Notes: generated from the letters alone by a model not told the origin. Counted from the first letter of the stretch, positions 41,592-52,180 are shown. The stretch is 64,000 bases of DNA from Muscardinus avellanarius (GCA_963383645.1 OY726560.1:66767823-66831822), one strand, 5' to 3'. Made by a program: numbers and translations.

Positions 41592-42605
41592 GAGTTTCTT
41601 CCCAACTTGGCGTATATTTTTGCAATATGATGCTGCTGTGGTTATTCTGGCCCCCAAATTTCTTCATCTATAAAAACAGAATGAATACTTGCTTGAAAAT
41701 TGCTTCAATATTTTTAAGATGAAAAAATATAAATATCAAGTATTATTTGGGTAACTTTTTGTGTTTTATAAACTCTTCTGCTTGGAAAAAATGCAGATGA
41801 TTGTGCCAATGATGGAGACAACATCTCAAATAGAATACCGGTAAATATGTCAGCTCCCCAACCTTCAGCATCTCAACTGTTGTGAAATTTTTTAGGCAAG
41901 CAAGTGTTCTTCAGCTGATCTAAACAATCCCAAATTAAATAGAGAACAAATGGTAAAGTTATCTGGAAACTTTGAAAATGGAAAATCTGAAATCCCTTTC
42001 AAAAAAAAAGTAACCAAAAGAATGACGGGTGACTTTTTTGTAGAGAGCAAAGTGACCGTAATTTATTGAATGGATCCCATCTTGGTAATCTTAAAAAGCT
42101 GTTCAACGACACAAAGTGAAAAAGCAAATGCTATGCTCTTTAGTTTGTGTTAAAATTCCTCTTCCGTAGTTCAAGAACAAAACGACTGACCTGAAGAAAA
42201 AAAGAAAAGACACAGAGGCAAACCGATCTGGAAAGCCTGGCTCCCAGTCTCTGAGCAGATTTAACGCTACATGGTTCAAGAATACGAGCTGGTAAAGCAT
42301 TCCATCCCTCCAATCCCCTTCCAATAGGAGGAGGAAAGAATGAAATAATCATTTCTAGGCAGCGAGCCCTACAGTTACATGCAACCTGCTCAGATCAGCT
42401 CCTTAGAGCCAGACCCAAGAAACACTTCCTCATTATAATAAATATCACAAAACACATGTTTTCTGGTTCTGGAAACACCCTTAAATCTTAACACTTCCAA
42501 CTTATCAAAAAGATGATTTGTTTGTGGAAAGAAGCAAGAACTTAATCTACAAACACTTTGTATCTTCTACAGGTTTAAGGTTCTTTTTAAAATACCTTTT
42601 CGTGA
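41592..42605. other. Unassigned SINE-free block of about 1 kb
   Basis: Mixed composition, no repeats recognised. Candidate for a comparative check. Confidence 0.4.
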
Positions 42606-42777
42606 GCCGGGCGTGGTGGCGCACGCTTGTCATCCCCGCGCTTGGGAGGCGGAGACAGGAGGATCACGCTGGTTCGTAGCCAGCCATGCTGGTTTAAGAG
42701 ACCCTGTTTCAAAAATATAAAATAGGTCTGAGAGTGTAGCCTGGAGGTAGAAGGGCTTCAAGGAACCCCAGTGCCAC

Positions 42778-42806
<29 letters not shown>
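42606..42806 (+). mobile_element. B1-ID SINE, type II
   Basis: Starts 'gccgggcgtggtggcgcacg', poly(A) of about 28 bases. TSD cttttcgtga on both sides (right 42807-42816). Confidence 0.94.
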
Positions 42807-42808
<2 letters not shown>

Positions 42809-42993
42809 TTTCGTGAACCAGAGCTTGAGGCCACAGAGTTACTAGTGTGCAGGCTTGATATTGCTTGTATATGTGTATTTATGTTTTCAAGGCATTTTGC
42901 AATTAACTTCATGTCTGCTAAGCAGGACATTGGGCTTGATGGAAAAATGATCTAATCCAATACAAAAATTTTGTTTGCAAAAACTACGCCTGA

Positions 42994-43190
42994 GCCAGGT
43001 ATGGTGGCACACACCTATAATCCCAGTACTTGGGAGGCTGAAACAAGAGAATCACAGGTTTGAGGCCAGCCTCAGCAATTTATGTGAGACCCTGTTTCAA
43101 AATAAAAAATAAATTAGGGCTGGGTAGAATAGCTCAGAGGTAGAATGTCCCTGGATTTAATCCCCAGCATCAAAAACAAAAGAAAGCAAA
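42994..43190 (+). mobile_element. B1-ID SINE, type IV
   Basis: 'gccaggtatggtggcac' start; ID half 'gggctgggtagaatagctc'. Confidence 0.85.
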
Positions 43191-44264
43191 AAACCTAAAC
43201 CTACACCCGAAACAGGAACATCTCTCATTTCTCTGTGCCAGAACGTTCTCAGTATTGAGGGCTCCCTATCTATCATCACTACCATGCCAGGTCTGTAAGA
43301 AAATTCTGTCCAGTGGATTGTTTTGTTGTTATTGCGGGGGGAGGGGTGCTGGTTTGTTTATTGGCAATGATGGCGGTATTTTTCATACTTTTTTTTTTTT
43401 TTTTTTTTTTTGCTTTGTTTGGAATTGGTTTGGTCTTTCAGAAAGAAAAAAGGGTGCTTAAATGAAGTGATTGTCAAACAGAGACAATGGGAAGCTGCCA
43501 ATGTTCTGAGACCATGCGGCTGGGGGTCTGGTACTATCTTTGAGACACAGCACAGAGGCTTGTAGGAGGAGGGGGTGGGAGCGGCAGGGACCAGGCAGCT
43601 CCCACAGAAGGCCAGGCGAGGCGCTGCAGGGACTCACAGTTTGGGTAAAGGGAGCATCCCGGTTTGTGCTTTCTCTGCACCCGCCACTCTCTCTCTCCTC
43701 AAGACCAGAGCTGCTGAGCCGCCACGAGCAGGACTTGACTCTGTGAATTGACTGTGTTCCAAAACCTCATTATTGGAAAACTTTTCCATTTGATGCTAAA
43801 TATAGGGTATTACATAAACACAATGTATTATAGGTCAAACCCTGTTACCATAAGCGCTAAGAGGCTATCCAATCTGGAGTGAGGAAGGGAGACTGTGTTA
43901 GAATCGTACAGCGCACATCAAATCCTATCACAGTTATATAAAACAAAACTATTGCCAAGCCCTAGTCAATAGGCAACGTATTTCAATTGTCAGTAGAAAA
44001 TCCTTCAGAGCCCTTCAGAATGAAAGTGACTTGAAATGAAACACAAACTGTACTCAGTCTTTTTCCTCTGCCACGATCTCACCCTCCTGAAGTCATGGTG
44101 CTCATTCCTGGGTCACTCAGGATAAATTGATCCTGTACTGCTTGGTGATGCGCTCCTGTGTCGCTGAAAGGAGAACATTCTGTGGCACTTGCTGTGTGTT
44201 TCTTTTTTTTCTTCTTCTTCTTCTTTTTATTTTATTTTATTTTTGATGTTACTGTAGTAAGATG
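43191..44264. other. Unassigned stretch of about 1.1 kb
   Basis: Poly(T) at 43389-43411 and a GC-rich part at 43540-43740. No gene or repeat recognised. Confidence 0.4.
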
Positions 44265-44374
44265 GTAATGTAGTAAGACTCTTAACAATCTAATGAGACT
44301 GTTTCAAAACAAAATACAAGAAAGGCTGAAGGTGTTACTCAGAGGTAAAGTGCCCCTGGGTTCAATCCTCAGTA

Positions 44375-44413
<39 letters not shown>

Positions 44414-44423
44414 AGAGAGAGAA

Positions 44424-44475
<52 letters not shown>
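44265..44475 (+). mobile_element. 5'-truncated SINE with (CA)n-(GA)n tail
   Basis: Begins inside the B1 half ('agtaagactcttaac'). 'cagtaccac' leads into (CA)n (about 44375-44410), then (GA)n to 44475. Confidence 0.82.
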
Positions 44476-44477
<2 letters not shown>

Positions 44478-44632
44478 CAATATAATGTAATGTAATGTAA
44501 TAATGGACTGAACCATTATTACTGAAAGAATACAGACATAAATTGAGATGGTTCCAAGCAAAACAAGAGAATGTGTGTAACCTACCTATAGAGGATCTTG
44601 ATCCAGCAGGTTGAAGAATAAATATTAAACGG

Positions 44633-44722
44633 TACTGGGGATGGAACCCAGGGGCATTTTACCTCCGAGCTACACCCCCAGTCCTATTTTTTAGTCTTTT
44701 TATTTTTTATTTTATTTATTTA
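44633..44722 (-). mobile_element. ID half of an older SINE
   Basis: 'ggtactggggatggaaccca' to 'ccccagtcctattttttag'. Its B1 half was not found behind the next SINE. Confidence 0.75.
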
Positions 44723-44905
44723 TTTAGGTGGTACTGGGGTTCCTGGAAGCCCTTCTACCTCCGGGCTACACTCCCACACCTATTTTTACATTTTTATTTG
44801 GAAACAGGGTCTCCTAAGCCAGCAAGGCTGGCTTCGAACCTGCGCGATCCTCCTGTCTCCGCCTCCCAAGCGCGGGGATTACAAGCGTGCGCCACCACGC
44901 CCGGC
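44723..44905 (-). mobile_element. B1-ID SINE, type II
   Basis: Near-consensus copy: 'ggtactggggttcctgg', hairpin aagccagc-aag-gctggctt, ends 'ccaccacgcccggc'. Probably young. Confidence 0.94.
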
Positions 44906-44944
44906 CTGGCTTCTTCATTTTAAAGCCGAAATGGCTGCACCTGT

Positions 44945-45600
44945 GTCAAAGTACTATTTAAAAATGCTCTATACTGGGCAGCTATAAACAACAGAAATGT
45001 ATTGCTACCATTCCAAGGCTGGGAGTCCAAGACCAAGGCACAGACAGGTCCCATGTCTGGTGAGGGCCGCCTTCCCCATCCATGGAAGGCGCCTCTCGCT
45101 GCATCCTCCAGGGAGCAGGGGCTAGCTAGTCCTCAGGTCCCTTTCACAAGGGCCCTGATCCTGTTCAGGATGGGGGAGCCCTCGAGACCCAGTCACTTCA
45201 AGAACTATCATACTGAAGATTAGGGTTCAGCATAGGAATTTGGGAGTGGATACACACAAATGTTAGAAGGTAGCAGTTATGCCAGGAGTGGTGGCGCACG
45301 CTTGTAATCCCAACGCTTGGGAGGCTGAGACAGGAGGATCACACAGGTTTGAAGCCAGCCTCAGCAACTTAGTGAGATGCTGTTTCCAAATAAAAAATAT
45401 AAAAAAGGTCTGGAAGTATAGCCCAGAGGTAGAAAGCCTCTGGGTTCCACCCCCAATACCACCAAAAAAAAAAAAAAAAAAAGAAGAAGGTAGCAGTTAC
45501 TAGGGACCACAGGGATAGCATAGCATGTGACAGGTGCTGGGAAGAACCTTCTTGTGCACTCCCACAGCGAGCGATGAAAACATAGCTGGCAATTCACATA
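44945..45600. mobile_element. Old mammalian interspersed repeat, split by a SINE
   Basis: 'ctgggcagctataaacaacagaaatgtatt', 'ggctgggagtccaagaccaaggc' and 'tctggtgagggccgccttcc' follow a very common old mammalian repeat. Family not assigned. Continues after 45485. Confidence 0.5.
45280..45484 (+). mobile_element. B1-ID SINE, type I
   Basis: 'gccaggagtggtggcgcacg' start. TSD agaaggtagcagtta, perfect, at about 45265-45279 and 45485-45499. Confidence 0.94.
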
Positions 45601-45854
45601 GGGGTCTTTCCTTTTCTTCCCCCTTCTGACATCATCGCCCCATTAGAACAAGGAGGAAAACAAAAGTGGGGTATCTATCTATCCATCTATCCCCAAAAGA
45701 TATCACTCCCATCCCCCAGGGCCTTGTAGTCTTACCTTAGGGTAAAAAGAGACCTAATCTGCAGTTAAGGGCCCAATGCTTCCCTGAACATCCTATGATG
45801 TGAACCTAGCTCCTCTGAACCCTGGTGTGGATTACATCCTTAAGAAAGGATACT

Positions 45855-45951
45855 GCCAGAGTTATGGTGGCACATGCCTGCAATCCTAAGGGCAGCGATA
45901 TATCTCAGAGGTAGAATTCCCCCAGGTTCCTTTCCCAGAAACGAATGAATG

Positions 45952-46020
<69 letters not shown>
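45855..46020 (+). mobile_element. Internally deleted SINE with (CA)n tail
   Basis: The first about 40 bases of the B1 half are joined directly to the ID half ('gatatatctcagaggtag'). The tail is (CA)n to 46020. Confidence 0.78.
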
Positions 46021-46023
<3 letters not shown>

Positions 46024-46067
46024 AGCTCTTGTGTCTATCTTCCCCATAGTTAGTAAACTGTATGGTG

Positions 46068-46146
46068 CATATATATATATATATATATATATATGTAAAA
46101 TATGTGTGTGTGTGTGTGTGTGAGTGTGTGTATGTGTGTGTGTGTT
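46068..46146. repeat. (AT)n and (GT)n microsatellites
   Basis: (AT)n at 46068-46094, then (GT)n at 46104-46146, directly before a minus-strand SINE. Confidence 0.9.
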
Positions 46147-46335
46147 ACTGGGGATTGAACCCCAGAGGCATTCTACCTCCTGGCTATACCTCCAGCCCTT
46201 TTTACCTTTTGTATTTGGAAACAAATAGATTACTGAGAGTCTTGATAAGTTGTTGAGACTGTCCTTGAACCTATGATCCTCCTATCTCAGCCTCCCAAGT
46301 ACTGGGATTACAAGTATGAGCTACCAAAGGCAGCC
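46147..46335 (-). mobile_element. B1-ID SINE, old
   Basis: 'actggggattgaaccccag' to 'gagctaccaaaggcagcc'. Confidence 0.8.
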
Positions 46336-46365
46336 CTACCCACACTTTAGAAATTAATCCCGTTA

Positions 46366-46572
46366 GAGCAGGCTTGGTGGTGCAAATTTTTAATCTCAGT
46401 ATTTGGGAGGCTGAGACAAGAAGATCTGGGTTTTCAGCCAGCCTCAGCTGCTTAGTGAGGCCTTCCACAACTTAGTGACACCCTGTTTAAAAAAATAAAT
46501 AAATAAAGCTCTGAGGTAGAATGTCCCTGGGTTCAGCCCCTAGCACCACACACAAAAAATAAATAAAATAAA
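46366..46572 (+). mobile_element. B1-ID SINE in the composite
   Basis: 'gcaggcttggtggtgcaaat' start; ID half 'gctctgaggtagaatg'; (AAAT)n end. Confidence 0.85.
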
Positions 46573-46706
46573 GGGTGTATTCATTCAAGTCACCCCTCCA
46601 TGACACTCTGGTGTGGGCTGTATTTCTATTTTCTGTATTTCTATCTTTCTAATAAACTTCTTTAAATCTTCAAAAAAATAAAGAAAATAAAGACAAATAA
46701 AGAAAA
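46573..46706 (+). mobile_element. GGGTGTATTC retrosequence, copy 1
   Basis: 'gggtgtattcattcaagtc' to 'ctttctaataaacttcttt' and an A-rich tail. It has a polyadenylation signal (aataaa) and matches 57362-57483 over about 100 bases at roughly 90 percent. The source transcript is unknown. Confidence 0.75.
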
Positions 46707-46722
46707 AAGTTAATCCCGTTAA

Positions 46723-46860
46723 ACCAGGCATGGTGGCACATGCCTGTAGTCCCAGTACTTGTGAGACTGAGACAGGAGGATCACAGGTACAAGGCCAGAC
46801 TTAGTAGCTTAGCGAGACCCTCCACAACTTTGTGAGACTATATTTCAAAATAAAAAATAA
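46723..46860 (+). mobile_element. B1 half without ID half
   Basis: 'accaggcatggtggcacatg' to 'ttcaaaataaaaaataa', followed at once by a full SINE (B1-B1-ID pattern). Confidence 0.78.
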
Positions 46861-47072
46861 GCCAGGCATGGTATCACACATGCCTGTAATCCCAGTACTT
46901 GGGAGGCTGAGACAGGAGAATCACAGGTTTGAGGACAGTCTCGGCAATGTAGTAAGACTCTCATCAATCCTAGTGAGACCCTGTTTCAAAATTAAAATAA
47001 AATAGGGCTGAGGGTATAGCTCAGAAGTAGAATACCCTTGAGTTCAATTCCCAGTGCCATAAATAAATAAAG
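46861..47072 (+). mobile_element. B1-ID SINE, type IV
   Basis: 'gccaggcatggtatcac' start; ID half 'gggctgagggtatagctcag'. Confidence 0.88.
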
Positions 47073-47199
47073 TTTGTGAGAGCAAGGAACATTTTAATTT
47101 TTTATGTTATGCAGTATAAGCAGTGGTGTACATGTGTATGTGTGTTTAGTATCAAAGAAAAAGAAAAAAGGGTAAATTTTCTCTTGTTTCAAAAACTTA

Positions 47200-47336
47200 G
47201 CCAGGCCTGGTGGCGCACTGTTGTAATTCCAGCATTTGGGAGGATGAGACAGGAGGATCGCGGGTCACAGCCCACCTCAGCTACTAAGTGAGGCCCTCAA
47301 CAACTTAGTGAGACCCTCTCTCAAAATAAAAGAATA
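47200..47336 (+). mobile_element. B1 half without ID half
   Basis: 'gccaggcctggtggcgcac' to 'ctctctcaaaataaaagaataa', followed at once by a full SINE. Confidence 0.78.
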
Positions 47337-47337
47337 A

Positions 47338-47530
47338 GCCAGGAGTGGTGGCTCACACTTATAATCCCAGCATTCGGGAGGCTGAGATAGGAGGATCACA
47401 GTTTGAGGACAGCCTCAGCTACTTAATGAGACCCTTTGCAACTCAGTGAGACCCTGTTTCAAAATAAGGAATAAAAAAATAGGACTAGGGGTGTAGCTTG
47501 GAGGTCGAATGCTCCGGTACAGAAAAAAAA
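47338..47530 (+). mobile_element. B1-ID SINE, type III, shortened ID half
   Basis: 'gccaggagtggtggctcac' start; the ID half loses 'ccctgggttccatccccag'. Confidence 0.85.
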
Positions 47531-47585
47531 AGTCAACAACTACATACTTTTTCTGCAATATCTTTTTTCCTTCTTTTTTTTTTTG

Positions 47586-47586
47586 T

Positions 47587-47638
<52 letters not shown>

Positions 47639-47651
47639 TGTGTGTGTGTGT
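47586..47651. repeat. (TG)n microsatellite
   Basis: About 65 bases with one 'ta' interruption, before a minus-strand SINE. Confidence 0.92.
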
Positions 47652-47737
47652 TGGTAGAGGGGATACTGGTTTGAACTCAGGAGCATTCTATCTCTGAGTT
47701 ATACCCTCAGCCCTTTTTTTTTTTTTTTTTTTTTTTG

Positions 47738-48165
47738 TGGTACTGGGGATGGAACCCAGGGTTATTCTACCTCTGAGCTACACCTTCAGCCCTGTTTTTT
47801 TTTTGTGTGTGTGTGGTACTGGGGGTGGAACCCACAGGGATTTCTACCTCCAGGCTATACTCCCAGACCTATTTTATTTTTTATTTGGAAACAGGGTCTC
47901 ACTAAGTTGCTGAGAGCTTCACTAAGTAGTTGAAGCTGGCTTTGAAGCTACGCGATCCTTCTGTCTCAGCCTCCCAAGCGCAGGGATTGCAAGTGTGCGC
48001 CACCACGCCCGACTCCAGCCCTGTTTTTTATTCTTTATTTTGAAACAGGATCTCACTAAGTTGCAGAGGACCTCATTAAGTAGCTGAGGCTATCTGAGTA
48101 CCACCATCCTCCTGTCTCAGCCTCCCAAGTGCTGGGATTAAAAGCATGCACAACCACACCTGGCT
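47738..48165 (-). mobile_element. SINE nest near 48 kb, middle copy B
   Basis: ID half 47738-47800 ('actggggatggaacccaggg') and B1 half from about 48015 to 48165. Interrupted in the linker by copy C. Confidence 0.8.
47810..48014 (-). mobile_element. B1-ID SINE, type I, inner copy C
   Basis: TSD cagccctgtttttt on both sides (left about 47789, right about 48016) proves insertion into copy B. Confidence 0.92.
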
Positions 48166-48302
48166 TTTATTTTTATTTTGAAACAGGGTCTTGCCAGGTT
48201 GATGAAAGCCTCACTACTTGCTGAGGCTGTCCTCGAACCTGTGACCCTCCTGTTTCAGCCTCCCAAACAGTGGGATTACAATAGTGTGCCACCACACCAA
48301 GT

Positions 48303-48816
48303 TCTGCGATTTCTTTCCTAGTCATTATTCCAGTTTCTGTCTTTGCCAATTGTCACACTGAAGTCTTCTAGTCACAGGCCAGTAGTTCAGAAAAAAAGCC
48401 CTAGAGTATAATACAGTGAATTTCAACTTTCATCTTACCTCTTCCAATTTTGCCTTTTTTTTTTACTCTGACTTCTTTGTTTCATTTTGATTTGTTTATG
48501 ATGTGTATAGATGCCGGCCACTCAAAACAGAAAAGAGTCTCTGACTATACAGTGTACTTTTCCAGAGACAATCCTTTTAGAAAATCAGCTTTCCCACAGA
48601 AAGCTACCTGCCCTACAAAGCCAATAAAAACTGGTGTTTTTCTTTCATAAATGATTTGTTTTATCTTCTTATTTTCTTGAGGAAGGTAAGGAGAAGAAAG
48701 GGAGGGAGAGAGAGGGAGGAAGAAAAAGGATTTCGCAGTAGGCTCCATGTTACCCCTTTGTGTCAGAACCTCTGTAATGGGGAAGGAAAAATGCCCATTA
48801 GAAATAATAAATATGA
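48303..48816. other. Unassigned stretch
   Basis: A purine run at 48686-48735; otherwise nothing recognised. Confidence 0.4.
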
Positions 48817-48999
48817 GCCGGGCGTGGTGGCGCACGCTTGTAATCCCAGCGCTTGGGAGGCTGAGACAGGAGGATCGCACAGGTTCGAAGCCAGCCTCAG
48901 CAACTTAGTGAGCCCCTGTTTCCAAATAAAGCATAAAAAAAAAGTAGGTCTGAGAGTATAGCCTGGAGGCAGAAAAGCCCCTGGGTTCTACCCCCAGTA

Positions 49000-49049
<50 letters not shown>
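48817..49049 (+). mobile_element. B1-ID SINE, type I, (CA)n tail
   Basis: Near-consensus start 'gccgggcgtggtggcgcacg'. TSD agaaataataaataYga at 48800-48816 and 49050-49066. Confidence 0.95.
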
Positions 49050-49050
<1 letters not shown>

Positions 49051-49066
49051 GAAATAATAAATACGA

Positions 49067-49262
49067 CCGGGCATGCTGGTCCATACCTGTAATGCCAGAA
49101 CTTGGGAGGCGGAGACAGGAAAATCTCAGGCTCAAGGCCAGCCTTGGCAACTTAGCATGAGGAACTTTGGGAGACCCTGATTCAAAATAAAAAATTACAA
49201 AAGGGCTAGGGTATATCAGAGGTAGAATGTCTCTGGGTTCAATCCCCAGTACTGAAGAAAAA
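49067..49262 (+). mobile_element. B1-ID SINE, type IV, old
   Basis: 'ccgggcatgctggtccatacc' start, immediately behind the TSD of the previous SINE, so the younger copy landed at the 5' border of this one. Confidence 0.85.
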
Positions 49263-49819
49263 CAACAAAAAAGAGGACCAAGGATCAGTGATACTGAATT
49301 AATAGACCAAGTTTCAAAGAAATGGAGGCCACTTTAGCACACACAAAAAAGAGAAAAAAACGTGTAAGTGTGGGTCCCCTCTGCACCGGGATCAGAAGAT
49401 GGAAAGCTCCAGCCTCCCAAGGCTGTGGAGCACCCTGTGCTGGAGTCTGCCTGACTCACACCATAAATCTCTCGGATGCTCATCTGCCTGGACACAGAGG
49501 GTGTGGCCGCCATTATTTAACTGGACATGATCCCCAGCGCTTTCTAAATTGAGAGCTCACTACATGATCTTTTTGGAAAAGTTTCTTTCAAATTATTGCC
49601 TGGGCTTGTCACGGCTTGTCCCCAGGCAGCCAAACAACTGTGTCCAGAGCGGTTTTTTTGCCCCAGTTCGGCTGCTCTTTGACAGGATGGTGGGCTCTGC
49701 TCCTGCTCTGGTGCACCTCAGGAGAAGACACCCGCAGAGGGCTTGGACCGCTTTCCCAGAGCACCCTCCTGCTTCCACGACAGTGCCATAGGTGGTTTTC
49801 TTCAAGTAAATACATCATT
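49263..49819. other. Unassigned stretch
   Basis: GC-rich from 49620 to 49790; frames of 70-80 codons on both strands without domains. Confidence 0.4.
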
Positions 49820-49930
49820 CTCCTCCTCCTCCTCCTCCTCCTCCTCCTCCTCCTCCTCCTCCTCCTCCTCCTCCTCCTCCTCCTCCTTCTTTTTCTCCTT
49901 TTCCTTTTCCTTTTCCTTCTTCTTTTTTTC
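49820..49930. repeat. (TCC)n and related pyrimidine tract
   Basis: About 22 TCC units followed by (TTTCC)-type repeats, all pyrimidine on the plus strand; the probable expanded tail of the next SINE. Confidence 0.93.
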
Positions 49931-50012
49931 ATGTGAAACTGGGGATTGAACCCAGAGGCATTCTATCTGCAAGGAACACACCTAGCCTTTTGTAATTTTT
50001 ATTTTAAATTTT

Positions 50013-50446
50013 CATTCATTCATTCATTCATCATTCTTGATGTTACTAGGGATGGAACCAGGAGCTGTCTATCTCTGGGCTACTTCCAAACCTTGTTTGT
50101 TTTTTGTTTTTTGTTTTGCAGTACTGGGATTGGAACCCAGGGGCATTCTACCTCCAAGCTATATCCCAGTCCTATTTTTTTATTTTTTATTTTGAAACAG
50201 GGTCTCACTGAGTTGCAAAGGGCCTCGCTAAGTAGCTGAGGTTGTCTGCGAACCGCAATCTTCCTGTCTCAGCCTCCCAAATGCTGAGATTACAAGTGTG
50301 TGCCACCACACCCAGCTCCCACTTCCATACCTATTTTATATTTTTTATTTGGAAACAAGGTCTCACTAAGTGGCTTCGAACCTGTAATCCTCCTGTCTCA
50401 GCCTCCCAAATATTGAGATTACAAACATGCACCACCACACCCAGCT
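50013..50446 (-). mobile_element. SINE nest near 50 kb, middle copy B
   Basis: (TTCA)n tail, ID half 50044-50096 ('actagggatggaacc') and B1 half about 50322-50446. Confidence 0.78.
50097..50321 (-). mobile_element. B1-ID SINE, type III, inner copy C
   Basis: 'gcagtactgggattggaacc' to 'gccaccacacccagct'. Flanking 'cttccaWacct' direct repeat in copy B. Confidence 0.88.
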
Positions 50447-50587
50447 TGTAATTTTTTATTTTCAAACAGGGTCTCACTAGGTTGCTAAGAGTCTCGCTAA
50501 GCTGTTGAGGCTGGTCTTGAACCTTTGATCCTCTTGTCTCAGCATCCTAAGTACTGGGATTCCTGGTGTGCACCACCATACCCAGCA

Positions 50588-51047
50588 CATATGCCACTCG
50601 TAGCTATGTTTTTCTCAAAAAATTTATTCTCAATGATTGGCAAACATAAATCAGGCCTAATTACCTTAACATTAATTGTCTGTGGGTTCTGTAAAAGAGA
50701 TTGTCGTCATACCAGTATGTTTGAATTTTCTATACTACCATGATTTTCAGACAATTAAATAGAATTTTTTATTTGGCCAATTCAGGAGAAAAAAAAAACA
50801 AACAAACCAGGAAGCCCAACACTTCTCAGCAGCCTGAGATTTTCACTCTCAGGGGATGATAATGACGCTTTGTTGCATTTCATGCATAGTTTAGGGTAGA
50901 CATCAAACCTGGAAGATGACAGAGGGCAAAGGTTGCATTAGATGGGATTTTTTTTTAAACAGTACTTTACATGATTTTGTATACATTACTGTTATTGAAA
51001 CCAAACTATATAAAAAATGTTATACAGATTAAAAAATTCTTGGTTAA
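50588..51047. other. Unassigned stretch
   Basis: AT-rich; no gene or known repeat recognised. Confidence 0.4.
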
Positions 51048-51254
51048 GCCAGGTGTGGTGGCGCACGCTTGTAATCCCTGCTCTTGGTAGGCTGACACAG
51101 GAGGATCGCGCAGTTTCAAAGCCAGCCTCAGCTACTTAGTGAGGCTCTCAGCAACTTAGTGAGACCCTGTTTCCAAATAAAATATAAAATGGGTCTGGGA
51201 GTATAGCCCGAAGGTAGAAAGCCTCTGGGTTCCACTCCCAGTACCACCAAAAAA
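51048..51254 (+). mobile_element. B1-ID SINE, type I
   Basis: 'gccaggtgtggtggcgc' start; TSD tcttggYta within an A-rich flank. Confidence 0.92.
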
Positions 51255-51538
51255 AAAAAAAATCTTGGCTAGAAAAACCTATTTATGAGTGTGCATGTAC
51301 ATAAACACACACAGTGGTACTTTACATCATTATGATTACACATATTTATAAATACACTATTGAAGTTATTTTACAATTTACTGAATGAGGAGAGCCAATT
51401 ATAAAAACAAATAAAAATGAACGAAAACTTCAACTAAATGGTTAAGTTTGAAATGCTACAAAACTATTTTTATCTTGTTTGTTTATTTACTTGATTATTT
51501 TTAGTTCTTTTTTTAAATTTTTTATTGGTGCATTATTT

Positions 51539-51687
51539 TAGTTCTTGAGATTGGACACAGGGGCATTCTTACCTCCAAGCAAAAGCCCCAACACTTTTTA
51601 CTTTGAAACAGGGTCTTGATATGTTGCTGAGGTTTACCTTGAACCTGCAATCTTCTTGTTTCAGCCTCCAAAATACCATGCCAGGCT
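51539..51687 (-). mobile_element. SINE, old, minus strand
   Basis: 'cttgagattggacacagggg' to 'accatgccaggct', with small deletions. Confidence 0.75.
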
Positions 51688-51689
51688 AA

Positions 51690-51910
51690 AACTTTTTCCT
51701 CCTCCTCCTCCTCCTCTTCCTCCTCCTCCTCTCCTTCTTTCTCCTCCTCCTTTCCTCCTCCTCCTCCTCTTCCTCCTCCTCCTCCTCCTCCTCCTCTTCT
51801 TCTTCTTCTTCTTCTTCTTCTTCTTCTTCTTCTTCTTCTTCTTCCTCCTCCTCCTCCTCCTCCTCTTCCTCTCTCTCTCTTTCTCCCTCTCTCTCCTTCT
51901 CTCTCTTTTG
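51690..51910. repeat. Long polypyrimidine (TCC)n-(TTC)n-(TCC)n-(TC)n tract
   Basis: About 220 bases of nearly pure pyrimidine on the plus strand, including about 16 consecutive TTC units (about 51793-51843). Confidence 0.95.
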
Positions 51911-51911
51911 T

Positions 51912-52063
51912 GTGTATAGTACTAGAGATTAGATATAGGAGCATTCTACCTTTGAGCTACACCCCATCCCACCCCACCCCTTTTTTTAAACAAGGTCACA
52001 CTAAGTTGCTGAGCCTATCCTTGAACCTGAGATCCTCCTGTCTCAGCCTCCCAAGTACTGAGA
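51912..52063 (-). mobile_element. SINE fragment, left arm of a fold-back pair
   Basis: ID half 'agtactagagattagatatagg' to B1 'cctcccaagtactgaga', where it stops abruptly at the next fragment. Confidence 0.78.
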
Positions 52064-52180
52064 CTCTCATCAACCTAGTGAGACCCATTTTCAAAAATAG
52101 AAATAAAATAAAGCTGGGGTGTAGCTTGACGCTAAAATGCCCCTGGGTACAATCCCCAGAACCACACACAAACAAACAAA
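52064..52180 (+). mobile_element. SINE fragment, right arm of a fold-back pair
   Basis: Starts inside the B1 half ('ctctcatcaacctagtgaga') and ends with the ID half and A-rich tail. The two ID halves face each other. Confidence 0.8.

Larger units (their letters stand above)
46366..46706 (+). mobile_element. Composite insertion: SINE plus 134-bp 3' segment
   Basis: A TSD aaRttaatcccgtta (46351-46365 and 46707-46721, 14 of 15 identical) encloses both a SINE (46366-46572) and a non-SINE segment (46573-46706). The unit may have moved together as a SINE with a 3' transduction; otherwise the segment inserted into the SINE tail. Confidence 0.75.
47652..48302 (-). mobile_element. SINE nest near 48 kb, outer copy A
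   Basis: ID half 'gatactggtttgaactcagg' (about 47665-47715) and B1 half 48166-48302 ('ttttgaaacagggtcttgcc'..'ccaccacaccaag'). Encloses copy B. Confidence 0.72.
49932..50587 (-). mobile_element. SINE nest near 50 kb, outer copy A
   Basis: ID half 49937-49990 ('actggggattgaacccagag') and B1 half 50447-50587. TSD of copy B in A: 'ttgtaatttttatttt' at about 49990 and 50445. Confidence 0.8.

Noticed and set aside
49609..49936. Arg/Lys- and Leu-rich frames on both strands
   Set aside because: Driven by (TCC)n; no gene structure.
51522..51944. 140-codon frame rich in Arg, Gly and Glu on the minus strand
   Set aside because: It is a translation of the polypyrimidine microsatellite.
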